From assembly GCF_020400585.1 (NCBI RefSeq), contig NZ_JAINVF010000005.1, forward strand, positions 62,001 to 126,000: a stretch of 64,000 nt of DNA. The letters run 5' to 3'. Below are positions 43,309 to 52,529 of this stretch, one piece after another. The notes under the pieces are model-generated. The model was not told the origin of the DNA. It did no database searches and saw only the letters and a program-made list of their open reading frames with translations. The position numbers and the translations under genes are program-made. Each line of letters opens with the position of its first letter. Position 1 is the stretch's first letter. This stretch comes from Streptomyces sp. NK08204 (GTDB taxonomy: Bacteria > Actinomycetota > Actinomycetes > Streptomycetales > Streptomycetaceae).

Positions 43309-45024
43309 ATGGCTCGACACCTCATCACCAGCGCCCTTCCCTACATCAACGGGATCAAGCACCTGGGCAACATGGTGGGGTCCATGCTCCCGGCGGACGT
43401 GTACTCCCGGTACCTCCGCCAGCGCGGCCACGACGTCCTGTACATCTGCGCCACGGACGAGCACGGCACCCCCGCCGAGCTGGCCGCGAAGGAGGCCGGC
43501 CTCTCGGTCGCCGAGTTCTGCGCCCAGGCGCATGACGCACAGAAGGCGGTCTACGACGGCTTCGCGCTGGCCTTCGACTACTTCGGCCGCAGCTCCTCCC
43601 CCGAGAACCGTGACATCACCCAGCACTTCGCCCGCAAGCTGAACGAGAACGGCTTCATCGAGGAGCGGGCGATCCGCCAGGTGTACTCGCCCGCCGACGG
43701 CCGCTTCCTCCCCGACCGCTACGTCGAGGGCACCTGCCCCCACTGCGGCTACGACAAGGCCCGCGGCGACCAGTGCGAGAACTGCACCCGGGTCCTGGAC
43801 CCGACCGACCTGATCAACCCGCGCTCGGCGATCTCCGGCTCCACGGACCTGGAGGTCCGCGAGACCAAGCACCTCTTCCTCCTCCAGTCGAAGCTGGAGA
43901 ACGAGGTCCGCGAATGGGTCGCCAAGCACGACAAGGACTGGCCCCAGCTGGCCTCCTCCATCGCCCACAAGTGGCTGACCGAGGGTCTGCACGACCGCGC
44001 GATCACCCGAGACCTGGACTGGGGTGTCCCGGTCCCCGCGGACACCTGGCCGGAGCTGGCGGCCGAGGGCAAGGTCTTCTACGTCTGGTTCGACGCCCCG
44101 ATCGAGTACATCGGCGCGACGAAGGAGTGGGCCGACCAGGACCCGGAGAACCGCGACTGGAAGTCCTGGTGGTACGACGCCGACACGGACGTCCGCTACA
44201 CGGAGTTCATGGCCAAGGACAACGTCCCCTTCCACACCGTGATGTTCCCCGCGACCGAGCTGGGCGTGCGCGAGCCGTGGAAGAAGGTCGACTACGTCAA
44301 GGCCTTCAACTGGCTGACGTACTACGGCGGAAAGTTCTCCACCTCGCAGAAGCGGGGTGTCTTCACCGACCAGGCCCTGGAGATCCTCCCGGCGGACTAC
44401 TGGCGCTACTTCCTCATCGCCAACGCGCCCGAGTCGGACGACTCCTCCTTCACCTGGGAGCACTTCACCGCCACGGTGAACAAGGACCTCGCCGACACCC
44501 TCGGCAACTTCGTCAACCGCGTCCTGTCCTTCTCCCGCAAGCGCTTCGGCGACGACGTCCCGGCCGGCGGCGAGCCGGGCGAGGCGGAGGCCCGCCTCGG
44601 CGAGGAGATCGCCTCGCTGCTCGCCGAGTACGAGTCGCACATGGAGACCCTCCAGTTCCGCAAGGCCGCCGCCGCGCTGCGCGCCCTGTGGTCGGCCGGC
44701 AACTCCTACCTGGAGGAGAAGGCCCCCTGGCTGGAGATCAAGACGGACAAGGACGGCGCGGCCCTCACCCTGCGCACGGCGATGAACCTGATCCACCTGT
44801 ACGCGGTGGTCTCCGAGCCGTTGATCCCGACGACGGCGAAGGCGATGCGCCAGGCGTTCTCCCTGGCGGACGACACCGCCGCCTGGATCACCGCGGATGA
44901 GGCGAAGGCCCTGACCGCCGTCCCGGCCGGCACCCCGTTCACCGTGCCGCCGGTCCTGTTCGCCAAGCTGACGGACGAGGACCTGGAGACGTACAAGGAG
45001 CGCTTCGGCGGCCACGGCGCCTGA
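43309..45024 (+). CDS. metG: Methionyl-tRNA synthetase
   Basis: 571 residues, complete class I enzyme without the C-terminal dimerisation domain. HIGH-equivalent HLGN at 18-21, a zinc knuckle [17 protein letters not shown] around residues 143-160, and the KMSKS-equivalent K-F-S-T-S-Q-K-R at 342-349. Charges tRNA-Met for initiation and elongation; essential. GGGAG 9 nt before the ATG and a TACGAT box (43255-43260) upstream. A strong terminator follows. The last 30 coding bases also occur, unchanged, 1.86 kb downstream. Confidence 0.97.
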   Translation: MARHLITSALPYINGIKHLGNMVGSMLPADVYSRYLRQRGHDVLYICATDEHGTPAELAAKEAGLSVAEFCAQAHDAQKAVYDGFALAFDYFGRSSSPENRDITQHFARKLNENGFIEERAIRQVYSPADGRFLPDRYVEGTCPHCGYDKARGDQCENCTRVLDPTDLINPRSAISGSTDLEVRETKHLFLLQSKLENEVREWVAKHDKDWPQLASSIAHKWLTEGLHDRAITRDLDWGVPVPADTWPELAAEGKVFYVWFDAPIEYIGATKEWADQDPENRDWKSWWYDADTDVRYTEFMAKDNVPFHTVMFPATELGVREPWKKVDYVKAFNWLTYYGGKFSTSQKRGVFTDQALEILPADYWRYFLIANAPESDDSSFTWEHFTATVNKDLADTLGNFVNRVLSFSRKRFGDDVPAGGEPGEAEARLGEEIASLLAEYESHMETLQFRKAAAALRALWSAGNSYLEEKAPWLEIKTDKDGAALTLRTAMNLIHLYAVVSEPLIPTTAKAMRQAFSLADDTAAWITADEAKALTAVPAGTPFTVPPVLFAKLTDEDLETYKERFGGHGA

Positions 45025-45059
45025 TCCCCAGCCGACGGCTCAGCCCACCTCCGCATAGA

Positions 45060-45094
45060 CAGAGGCCCGGAAACACCCCGTTTCCGGGCCTCTG
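45060..45094 (+). terminator. metG terminator
   Basis: Perfect 15-bp stem (45060-45074 with 45080-45094) with loop ACCCC, 35 nt after the metG stop. Confidence 0.88.
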
Positions 45095-45214
45095 CGCGTC
45101 TGCATTCGGCGATCGAGGGCGATCGAGGAGGCGTGAACGTTTCCTCCCTCCCCGAACGGGTGAACCATTCCCCGTGCGGAACACCCCGGCTCTTGATCCC
45201 TCTACGTTGACCGC

Positions 45215-46144
45215 ATGGTCACATCCACCCACGAGGCATCTCACCGGATCTTCCAGGACAGGCCGGAGCTCCTGACCCCTGTCTTCGGCCTCCTCGGAGT
45301 CCCGATGTCCGCCAAGGCATCGGTGTCGGTCCTCAGCGCCGACGTGACGGAGATCCAGCCTCTGGAAAGACGCGTGGACACCGTCCTGCGCGTCGAACCG
45401 TCGGACGGGGACGCCTTCCTGCTCGCCATCGAAACGCAGGGCCTGCGCGACAACCGCAAGGCGACGAGCTGGTCGTACTACGTGGCCTATCTGCACGAGA
45501 AGTTCTGCCTTCCGGTGCTGCTGCTCGTCACCTGCACCGACCGGCGTACGGCGCGGTGGGCGACCGGACCATTCACCTGCGAGGTGCGGGGCTGGACCAC
45601 CCACAGCACACATCCGCTGGTCCTGAGCCCGGACAACGTGCCGATGATCACCGACCGGCGTACGGCTGCGCGGAACCTGGCGATGGCGACGTTCTCCGCC
45701 ATCACGCATAGCAAGAATCCGGAAGCCACAGCCATACTGGAGGCCCTGTTCGGCGCCCTGCAGGAGACAGACCCGCAGACCGCCCTCTACTTCAGCGGCC
45801 TACTGGAGATCGGCCTGGGGGACACTCCGGCCCGACAGACATGGAGAAAGCTGATGAGTTTCACCAACTTCTTCCCCGGCCGGGGCACCCTGCTGGAGGA
45901 GACCTACCTGGAAGGCCAGACCAAGGGCGAGGCCAGGGGCGAGGCGAGGGGCGAGGCGAGGGCCATCCTTCGCTTCCTCGAGGTACGCGGCATCACCGTC
46001 CCCAAGGAGGCCCGGGAACGCATCGCCGACTGCACCGACCTCGACCTCCTCAACCGCTGGCTGGACCGGACGCCCCACGTGGAAAGCGTCGACGAACTCT
46101 TCGCCGAGGACGCGGGGAACACCGCGGACCGGACCGAAGCCTGA
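45215..46144 (+). CDS. Rpn/PD-(D/E)XK nuclease-family protein
   Basis: 309 residues. The N-terminal 200 residues match the Rpn/YhgA-like PD-(D/E)XK fold: ERRVDTVLRVE ... FLLAIETQG supplies the Asp and Glu-x-Gln active-site acids. The strand-helix order YYVAYLHEKFCLPVLLLVTC also fits, as does the IF...LTPVFGLLG start. Then comes a GEARGEARGEAR linker and a 60-residue C-terminal helical domain. Rpn proteins are linked to DNA cleavage and recombination-promoting activity. ATG lies 6 nt after TACGTT, so probably leaderless. The C-terminal domain recurs alone in the next gene. Confidence 0.8.
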   Translation: MVTSTHEASHRIFQDRPELLTPVFGLLGVPMSAKASVSVLSADVTEIQPLERRVDTVLRVEPSDGDAFLLAIETQGLRDNRKATSWSYYVAYLHEKFCLPVLLLVTCTDRRTARWATGPFTCEVRGWTTHSTHPLVLSPDNVPMITDRRTAARNLAMATFSAITHSKNPEATAILEALFGALQETDPQTALYFSGLLEIGLGDTPARQTWRKLMSFTNFFPGRGTLLEETYLEGQTKGEARGEARGEARAILRFLEVRGITVPKEARERIADCTDLDLLNRWLDRTPHVESVDELFAEDAGNTADRTEA

Positions 46145-46158
46145 CCCACGGCGCGATC

Positions 46159-46590
46159 ATGATCGACGACGACGTGGACTCTTCACCGGAACTGATGGAC
46201 CTCCTCCGGATGTGCATGCTGTCCGTGGGCCTCGCTGTGCCGCCGGAGCGCGTGCTGGGCGACTTCCGTGCCGGGCTGGAGAGGTTGAGACAACAAGGTT
46301 CCGTCTCCCTCCGGAGCATGGCCCGCGTCCGGGCCCAGCTGGACAGACGGCCCGGTGACGAGCACGAGGACGAGGACTGGGTCAGGGGATACACCGCCGG
46401 ATACACCGCGGCGTGGGCCGGGGCGGTCCTACGGGTCCTGGAGGTGCGCGACATCGAGGTATCCAAGGAAATCTTCCGCCCTCTGTCCCTGTGTCCGGAC
46501 GCGGACGCCCTCACCCGCTACCTGGACCGCGCCGTCACGGCGAGCACGCCGGAGGAACTGTTCACCCCCGACCTGATGAGCGGTACGTAG
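46159..46590 (+). CDS. Stand-alone paralog of the Rpn-protein C-terminal domain
   Basis: 143 residues. Its last 65 residues (VLRVLEVRDIEVSKE ... ALTRYLDRAVTASTPEELF) align with the C-terminus of the preceding Rpn-like protein (ILRFLEVRGITVPKE ... LLNRWLDRTPHVESVDELF). The nuclease part is absent and replaced by a short acidic helical region. Starts 14 nt after the upstream stop, likely same mRNA. Could be an antagonist or assembly partner of the nuclease, like internally started short Rpn forms described in other bacteria, or simply a decaying duplicate. Confidence 0.7.
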   Translation: MIDDDVDSSPELMDLLRMCMLSVGLAVPPERVLGDFRAGLERLRQQGSVSLRSMARVRAQLDRRPGDEHEDEDWVRGYTAGYTAAWAGAVLRVLEVRDIEVSKEIFRPLSLCPDADALTRYLDRAVTASTPEELFTPDLMSGT

Positions 46591-46607
46591 GGCTGTCGGC
46601 GTGCGTC

Positions 46608-46642
46608 GAGCGGCCCGGGAGCGAGGCGTTCCCGGGCCGCTC
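46608..46642 (+). terminator. Terminator after the Rpn pair
   Basis: Perfect 13-bp stem (46608-46620 with 46630-46642), 9-nt loop, 18 nt after the stop codon. Confidence 0.85.
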
Positions 46643-46846
46643 TGACGGGGTGCGGCTCACCGAGCCGGCAGTTCAGCTTTGTCTTCCAGGCCGGGTAGAG
46701 CGGGCCGGACAGCCGCTGTCGGCTTCGAACCGCGTGCTCCGTCGCGGCGAGGTACGCGCCACTCACCGGCTGCCGGGGTGCGCGAGACCATCGGACGGCG
46801 GGGGATCGCGGAGCTGAACTCCGCCGTCGCACTGCACTGACGGCCG

Positions 46847-46876
46847 TGGAGACGTACAAGGAGCGCTTCGGCGGCC
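46847..46876 (+). repeat. Exact copy of the metG 3' end
   Basis: 30 bp identical to 44984-45013, the codons for the last residues (ETYKERFGG) of MetRS. Flanking bases are partly similar (CTGACGG before, GGCCTG.TCCC after). It is the most distinctive item in the 416-bp gap 46591-47006, which also has a terminator and a promoter. Confidence 0.85.
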
Positions 46877-46940
46877 GAGCGGCCTGGTCCCGGCCGCGCC
46901 CCCACCGTGGCCGTGGCGCCAGGCGCCGCCCCGGATGATC

Positions 46941-46946
46941 TACAGT
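46941..46946 (+). promoter_or_regulatory. -10 box of the secreted protein gene
   Basis: TACAGT, 60 nt before the TTG start. Its presence argues against the in-frame ATG at 46935, which would lie upstream of the transcript start. Confidence 0.45.
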
Positions 46947-47006
46947 GCCCGCGGCGGGCAGTCGACCCGCCATGCAGTCACTCGCACGCGACTCAGGGGT
47001 GGGGAT

Positions 47007-47852
47007 TTGATCATTTCGACATCGGCTGCTGCTCCGCAGCGGCAGCCCTCGGCTGCGCGCCGCACGGCCGCCGTTGCGGCGGCCGGGGCCATGACTCTCG
47101 TGGGCATTGGGCTCATGGCGCCGACCGCGCATGCGGCCGAGAGTGACATCTCGTTCTCGAACGTCGTGTTCAACAACGGCAAGCCCATCGTCGTCGGCAT
47201 CAGCGCCGAGGTCGAAGCCCCGTTGACGTACACGGTGAAGAGTAACGTGACGCTCGACGACTGGTGGGTCGATGCGTACCGCACCAATGGGTCCACCAGG
47301 TACACACTCTCGATCTCGACGACCCAGTGGGGCTGTCGCCAGTCCTCCGCTGGCGGCTACACCTATCGCGACTGCGACGAGACGATGACCATCGACCCCG
47401 ACGGCATGCCGGGCGGCAATGGCGGCAAGCTCGTCAACAGTGATGCCACCAACTGGAATTCCCTCGGCACGGGCATCAAGAAGGGCGGCAGTTACGACAC
47501 CGACCTGCTCTCCGCGACGGTCCGCCTCCAGCGTGCCTCGCGTATCCAGAACATGAACGCCTCCCCGGAGCCCGTCACCAAGGGCAAGACGATCACCGTC
47601 ACCGGCACCGTGCAGCGGGCCAACTGGAGTCTGCACCGCTACGACAACTACGGCGACCGGCTGGTGAAGCTGCAGTTCAAGCCCGCCGGTTCCAGCACCT
47701 ACACCACGGTCAAGTCGGTGACCGCCAGCAGTACCGGCTATCTCAAGACCACGGTGACCGCTTCCCAGGACGGCACATGGCGCTGGCGCTACAGCGGCAA
47801 CTCCACGACCGGCGCCAGCAACTCTGCTGCCGACTACGTAGACGTGAACTAA
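47007..47852 (+). CDS. Secreted beta-sandwich protein, unknown function
   Basis: 281 residues from a TTG preceded by GGGGTGGGGA. Signal peptide with twin basic start and hydrophobic core (about 17-42, cleavage after THA or AHA). The mature protein has two beta domains: about 45-185 with a Cys pair (WGCRQ ... YRDCDE), and about 190-280 an Ig/Y_Y_Y-like module (PVTKGKTITVTGTVQRANW ... GTWRWRYSGNSTTGAS) of a type common in Streptomyces exported proteins. Strong terminator downstream. Ligand unknown. Confidence 0.78.
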   Translation: MIISTSAAAPQRQPSAARRTAAVAAAGAMTLVGIGLMAPTAHAAESDISFSNVVFNNGKPIVVGISAEVEAPLTYTVKSNVTLDDWWVDAYRTNGSTRYTLSISTTQWGCRQSSAGGYTYRDCDETMTIDPDGMPGGNGGKLVNSDATNWNSLGTGIKKGGSYDTDLLSATVRLQRASRIQNMNASPEPVTKGKTITVTGTVQRANWSLHRYDNYGDRLVKLQFKPAGSSTYTTVKSVTASSTGYLKTTVTASQDGTWRWRYSGNSTTGASNSAADYVDVN

Positions 47853-47898
47853 GTCGCCCAGGCGCCCTCGACCTGCGCCTCGGTAGCCGCACCTGACC

Positions 47899-47937
47899 GT
47901 GCAGGGAGGCCCCCACTCCGGCGGGGCCTCCCTGCAC
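47899..47937 (+). terminator. Terminator
   Basis: Perfect 15-bp stem (47899-47913 with 47923-47937), 9-nt loop, 47 nt after the secreted protein stop. Confidence 0.88.
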
Positions 47938-48062
47938 GCCGGGACATGCTGCCCACCCCTGCCCGACCGGCATAGCGGCCAAGGGGTGCTCCCCGCTCTC
48001 GCGCGAGTCGGCAACTCGCCAACGGGACGGATACTACGGCCGGGGCGCAGATCGCCAAGCAA

Positions 48063-48200
48063 TCAGAGCCCCGAGGCGTGACCCACGAAGTGCGTCCACG
48101 CCTTCGGCGCCAGCGCGAGCTGTGGGCCTGCGACGTTCTTGGAGTCGCGGACGTGGACGGTGCCGGGGGTGACGGCAAGCTCTTCGCGGAGGTTTTCGCG
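48063..48200 (-). pseudogene. Truncated DUF397 gene
   Basis: The minus strand ends with GTVHVRDSKNVAGPQLALAP then KAWTHFVGHASGL and a stop, a textbook DUF397 C-terminus. The N-terminal half with the Trp-x-Lys-Ser-Ser-Tyr-Ser motif is missing and no start or ribosome site is evident. DUF397 genes normally sit beside XRE regulators; none is here. It is the main content of the gap 47853-48269. Confidence 0.55.
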
Positions 48201-48269
48201 GCGTACGGCAGGGCATTCCCGCGGGCCGCCCATCGCGGCCGGTGTCGGCCTCATCTAGGGTCTGGCCTC

Positions 48270-49070
48270 ATGTCCACGCAAGAGCCCCCGAGCCTCCACC
48301 AGGCCACCATCGACGCCATCACCTCCTACGCGGGCCGCGCCACCCTCGGCTTCCAGCGGGCCAACCGCCCCGGCCCGTACGGCACGCTCTTCTGGTTCAA
48401 CGAGCTGCTGGAGTCGACGGAGGAGGCGGACACGGTCCGCCCGTTGCTGCTGACCGCCGTCGAGCAGACCCGCTACGAGGTCGCCGAGCTGGCCCCGCGG
48501 CCGGAGATGTGCGACCCGGGGCCGAGCGCGGAAAGGTCGCTGATCACGCAGTTCGCGCAGGGCTGGACCGAACTCGCCGGGCTCGGCGTGGCCGTCCAGT
48601 CCACGGCGTTCCTGGACGCTTACGCCGCCGACAGGGGCTGGAGCTGGAAGACGGACGAGATCACCGACGGCGTCGCGGCCCGCACCGAGGACATCGACCG
48701 GATCACCGCCGAGCCGGTCACGGCGTACGCCCTGGGCCATGACGTGGCACGGAGGACCGGGGCCCGGGAGCAGGCGGTCGTGGTGGGCGCCCTGGCGCGC
48801 ATGCAGGACGGCACGATCCGCTGGAGCACCGAACTCCCGACGGGCTGCGTGGGCGCGCCCGTCTTCTACTCCGCACCCGATGACGACGAGGAAGGCCCCG
48901 ACAGCTTCAAACTGGTCTGCGCCGGTGTCCTCCTGCCCGCCGACAACAAGGGCTTCGGGCACCACCCGGTGGCCACGTTCGACCGGATCCGCGAGGCCCT
49001 CTCGGCCTTGCCGGTCCTCGAACCGTCGCCGTCCACCCGCGGACGCCGTTGGTGGCACCGCCGGAAGTGA
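48270..49070 (+). CDS. Hypothetical protein
   Basis: 266 residues, soluble, no signal peptide. ATG lies 8 nt after a TAGGGT box, so probably leaderless. Mixed alpha/beta composition with two conserved-looking stretches (GRATLGFQRANRPGPYGTLFWFNELL and REQAVVVGALARMQDG). The C-terminus is basic (RGRRWWHRRK). No family recognised. Lies between metG and aspS. Confidence 0.7.
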   Translation: MSTQEPPSLHQATIDAITSYAGRATLGFQRANRPGPYGTLFWFNELLESTEEADTVRPLLLTAVEQTRYEVAELAPRPEMCDPGPSAERSLITQFAQGWTELAGLGVAVQSTAFLDAYAADRGWSWKTDEITDGVAARTEDIDRITAEPVTAYALGHDVARRTGAREQAVVVGALARMQDGTIRWSTELPTGCVGAPVFYSAPDDDEEGPDSFKLVCAGVLLPADNKGFGHHPVATFDRIREALSALPVLEPSPSTRGRRWWHRRK

Positions 49071-49228
49071 GAACGAACGGCCGGCCGGGACTCGGCCAGG
49101 CCGCCCACACTCACCGCATTCTCCGGCCCGGCAGAGGCACCCGGGCCGGAAGTAAGAACCTGGAAAGAGGCTGGTAAAGTCCGCTCACTTGGGCGAGGGC
49201 GGAGGTCCTCGCCGGGAGGGAATCTCAG

Positions 49229-52200
49229 GTGGGCAGACACGCCCTGAGACGGGGCGGGCTGACCGCTGCCGTCTTTGCACTCACGGTCGCCGTCGCGACC
49301 CTCACCGTGGCCTCCGGGGGCGGCGAACCCGCCCGCGCGGCCACCGCGCAGACCGCCGGAACGACGGAGATCGTCCTCAACGATCCGCGCACCGACACGC
49401 CTCGCGTGGAACGGCTGCTCGCGGCCGGCGACACCGGCTTCCTGCACCGGCAGAGCGGCGTCGCCGGACTGCTGTGGACGAGCTACGAGGACGGCAGCAC
49501 CGTCCCCGTCAACGGCCCGCCCCTCAGCTCCGGCTACCAGCCGTACCAGCCGACCACCACCAGCTGCTACGACATCGGCCTCCCATGCCCCTCGGGCACC
49601 TTCGGACAGGGCGCCGACACCGTGGCGCTGCCGCACCGGACCTACACCGAACCCGTGTCGCTGTGGACCCCGGACGGCGCCCTGCGGACGCTGGACATGC
49701 CGAGGCTCGACTACGTCGGCACCTACGGCACCACCGTCGTCGCCGCCGAGCAGGACACCTCCCTCGACGGCTCGGGCGTGCCCGGCACCGGGCTGGAACT
49801 GCTCGACTACGTCGACGGCAAGCAGCGCACCCGCGTGGCGACCGGAAACCCGGCCGACAAGCAGTGGAAGACGGGCACCACCTACCGGCGCACCGGCGAC
49901 GCCAAGGGCGCGTTGCTCGCCTACGCCACCTCCGACAGCTCGACCGGCACCACCTCCTACGACGTCGACTACCTCGACTTCGCCACCGCCGAGCTCACCC
50001 AGGTCTTCAGCGGCGCCGACAGCGGGCTGTCGCTCGTGCTCACCGGCGACCGGATCGGCTGGTACAGCCCGGACGCCGGACTGCACCTCAAGCCCCGCGC
50101 CGACCTCGGCGCCGAGGAGACCGCTCCGGTGCCGGGCAACGGCACGCCGGGCTTCTCTCCCGTGCTCGTCGGGAACTGGCTCGTCCTGATGCCGTCGGAC
50201 ACAGGCGCCGTCACGGCCGTCTCCCTGACCGACGGCACCACGAAGACCCTGCTCGGCCGCTCCTACGGCACGCCCGTGGCCACGCCCGGCGGCGATGCCC
50301 TGGTCGTCGGCGGCACGGGTGCCGCCGACTGGTGGGTGCAGCGCGTCCACCAGGGCGCGGACGGCACCCCCCAGCTGGAGAAGGTGTACAAGGTCGCGCC
50401 GTACGAGAACCACAAGACGGGTCTCGCGCTCAGCCGGGGCAGTCTGCGGGTGGCGCAGGACAATCCCAGCAGCTCCATGGACACCACCTCGGTGCGCACC
50501 CTGACCACGAACGGCAGCACCACGCTGGCCGCGTCCGACGCCACCGCCGGCGACTCGGTCAGCCCCGTGTGCCCGTACGCGGGCACCACCTGCTCGGCGA
50601 TGTGGGGCAACAAGGGCACCGACCCCGAGGACGTCTACCTCGGCACGTTCTACGACGCCAACGAGGGCGGCAGCGGCCTGGAGAACGCCGACCGGCTGGT
50701 CGCCATCGGCGACGCATGGTCCAACAGCTACCTGGAGTTCGGCACCGGGGGCGGCAGGATCGTCGACGTCTCCGACGGATACGCGGTCTACAACTCGGGG
50801 GGCTCCTCCCCGATGCAGTACGTCGGCGAGTTCGGTTACGGCCAGAAGCTGAAGCGTTCCGTCCGCGCCGCCGCCCTGAACGGCTCCACCCTCTGGAGCG
50901 CCACCTCCACCGCCGGCCAGGTCACCTCGTACAGCCTCACCGAGGGCAAGACCCTCACCACGGTGACGATCCCCGGCGCCGGCTGCGTCCCCACCGAGCT
51001 GCAGGCGGCGGGCCGCTGGCTGTACTGGTCCTGCGGGACGGCCTCGGCGGGGGTGTACAACACCAAGGCCGGTACGTCGGTCGCCGTCACCCCCGGTGAC
51101 GTGCTCCTCGGCGACGGCTTCACCGTCCGCCACGACCACGACCACGACGAGCTGGTCCTCACCGACGCGGCCACCGGGGCCACCCGCGTGGTCGCCGCCG
51201 AGGTCCCCGACACCGGGCTGGCCGTCGACCGCCGTTACCGCTGGACGGTCGACGAGTACACCGGCCTGGTCGCCTGGTTCGACAGGTACGAGCAGACGCG
51301 CGTCGCCACCACCGGCGTGACCCCGTCCGCCGTGACCGCCTTCGAGTCGAGCGCCGGCAGCTACGCCACCCCGTCCTCCTCCGCCTCCTGGAACGGCGAG
51401 TGGCTGCTGTCCCGCCCCGTCACCTCCTGGTCGCTGACCTTCACCTCGGTGGAGAGCGGCGAGACCGGCAAGGCCACCCGCACGATCACCGGCGGAGCCT
51501 CCACCGCCCGGGTGTCGGCGGGCTGGAACGGCAAGACCGCGACCGGAAGCCGCTTCCCGAACGGCATGTTCAGGTGGACCCTGACGGCGACGGGCCTCGG
51601 CACGTCCACCGCCACCACCGTGAAGACCGGCAGCGGCTTCCTCGACAACGGGGCTCCGGTGCGGCACGACTTCGGCAGCCCCGACGGCCCGGACGGCCTC
51701 GGAGACCTCCTGACCCTCAACTCCTCCGGCACGCTCACCTTCCAGATCGGCACGGGAACCGGGAAGTTCTCGGAGAAGGTCAGCGGCAGCGGCTGGGCGA
51801 CGAGCATCAAGGCGGTCCCGTTCGGCGACCTGAGCGGGGACCGCTGCAACGACGTGCTGGTGCGGCTGAGCAGCGGGGCCCTGCGGCTGTACAAGCCGGG
51901 CTGCGGCGCCGCGCTCAAGCCGACGACGTCGTACACGACACTGGCGACCAGCGGCTGGACCCAGTACGACGTGCTGACCTCGCCCGGTGACATCAGCGGT
52001 GACGGCCGGGCGGACCTGATCGCCCGCAACGCGTCGACCGGCACGGTGTACCTGTTCAAGGGCACCAGCACCGGCGGACTGTCCGCCCGCGTGAAGCTGT
52101 ACGACAACTGGAAGGGCTACAAGAAGATCGTCGGCACCGGCGACCTCAACGGCGACGGCATCGGTGATCTCCTCGCCCAGGACGGATCGAACACGCTCTA

Positions 52201-52438
52201 CCGCTACAACGGCACCGGAAAGGGCACCTTCGCCGCCCGCTCCAAGGTGTTCAGCAGCTGGGGCGGCTCGTACAACGTCATCGTCGGCGTCGGCGACACC
52301 AACCGCGACGGCAAGGCGGACATCGTCGCGCGGGACACCTCGGGCAACCTCTACCGCAACTACGGTGACGGCAAGGGGTCGTTCGGGGCGCGCACCCAGA
52401 TCGCGACCGGGTGGGGCGGGTACAGGTCCCTGTCCTAG
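49229..52438 (+). CDS. Large secreted FG-GAP repeat protein
   Basis: 1069 residues. GTG with GGGAGGG about 8 nt upstream and a TAAAGT box at 49175-49180. Signal peptide (about 8-38). The N-terminal 680 residues look like a beta-propeller of short blades. A FlgD-like Ig segment (WNGKTATGSRFPNGMFRWTLTATG) comes next. Then four FG-GAP/VCBS calcium-type repeats: GDLSGDRCNDVLV, GDISGDGRADLIA, GDLNGDGIGDLLA, GDTNRDGKADIVA. Such repeats fold into an integrin-like propeller. Extracellular; probably carbohydrate or protein binding. Followed by a bidirectional terminator. Confidence 0.88.
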   Translation: MGRHALRRGGLTAAVFALTVAVATLTVASGGGEPARAATAQTAGTTEIVLNDPRTDTPRVERLLAAGDTGFLHRQSGVAGLLWTSYEDGSTVPVNGPPLSSGYQPYQPTTTSCYDIGLPCPSGTFGQGADTVALPHRTYTEPVSLWTPDGALRTLDMPRLDYVGTYGTTVVAAEQDTSLDGSGVPGTGLELLDYVDGKQRTRVATGNPADKQWKTGTTYRRTGDAKGALLAYATSDSSTGTTSYDVDYLDFATAELTQVFSGADSGLSLVLTGDRIGWYSPDAGLHLKPRADLGAEETAPVPGNGTPGFSPVLVGNWLVLMPSDTGAVTAVSLTDGTTKTLLGRSYGTPVATPGGDALVVGGTGAADWWVQRVHQGADGTPQLEKVYKVAPYENHKTGLALSRGSLRVAQDNPSSSMDTTSVRTLTTNGSTTLAASDATAGDSVSPVCPYAGTTCSAMWGNKGTDPEDVYLGTFYDANEGGSGLENADRLVAIGDAWSNSYLEFGTGGGRIVDVSDGYAVYNSGGSSPMQYVGEFGYGQKLKRSVRAAALNGSTLWSATSTAGQVTSYSLTEGKTLTTVTIPGAGCVPTELQAAGRWLYWSCGTASAGVYNTKAGTSVAVTPGDVLLGDGFTVRHDHDHDELVLTDAATGATRVVAAEVPDTGLAVDRRYRWTVDEYTGLVAWFDRYEQTRVATTGVTPSAVTAFESSAGSYATPSSSASWNGEWLLSRPVTSWSLTFTSVESGETGKATRTITGGASTARVSAGWNGKTATGSRFPNGMFRWTLTATGLGTSTATTVKTGSGFLDNGAPVRHDFGSPDGPDGLGDLLTLNSSGTLTFQIGTGTGKFSEKVSGSGWATSIKAVPFGDLSGDRCNDVLVRLSSGALRLYKPGCGAALKPTTSYTTLATSGWTQYDVLTSPGDISGDGRADLIARNASTGTVYLFKGTSTGGLSARVKLYDNWKGYKKIVGTGDLNGDGIGDLLAQDGSNTLYRYNGTGKGTFAARSKVFSSWGGSYNVIVGVGDTNRDGKADIVARDTSGNLYRNYGDGKGSFGARTQIATGWGGYRSLS

Positions 52439-52470
52439 TACCGGCTGATCGCAGCTCGTCCTGACGCATG

Positions 52471-52512
52471 CGAAGGGGCCCGGAACCGCCGTCGCGGTTC
52501 CGGGCCCCTTCG
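52471..52512. terminator. Bidirectional terminator
   Basis: Perfect 19-bp stem (52471-52489 with 52494-52512), loop CGTC, between the convergent FG-GAP gene and aspS. Confidence 0.9.
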
Positions 52513-52529
52513 TTGCCCGACCCAGCCGG

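Noticed and set aside
46935..47006. Upstream ATG for the secreted protein
   Set aside because: A TACAGT -10 box lies just after that ATG and a G-rich ribosome site precedes the TTG at 47007, which also gives a normal signal peptide.
48866..51667. 933-codon minus-strand frame
   Set aside because: Antisense to the FG-GAP protein, whose signal peptide and four repeats are clear; the shadow is Gly/Val/Arg-rich nonsense.
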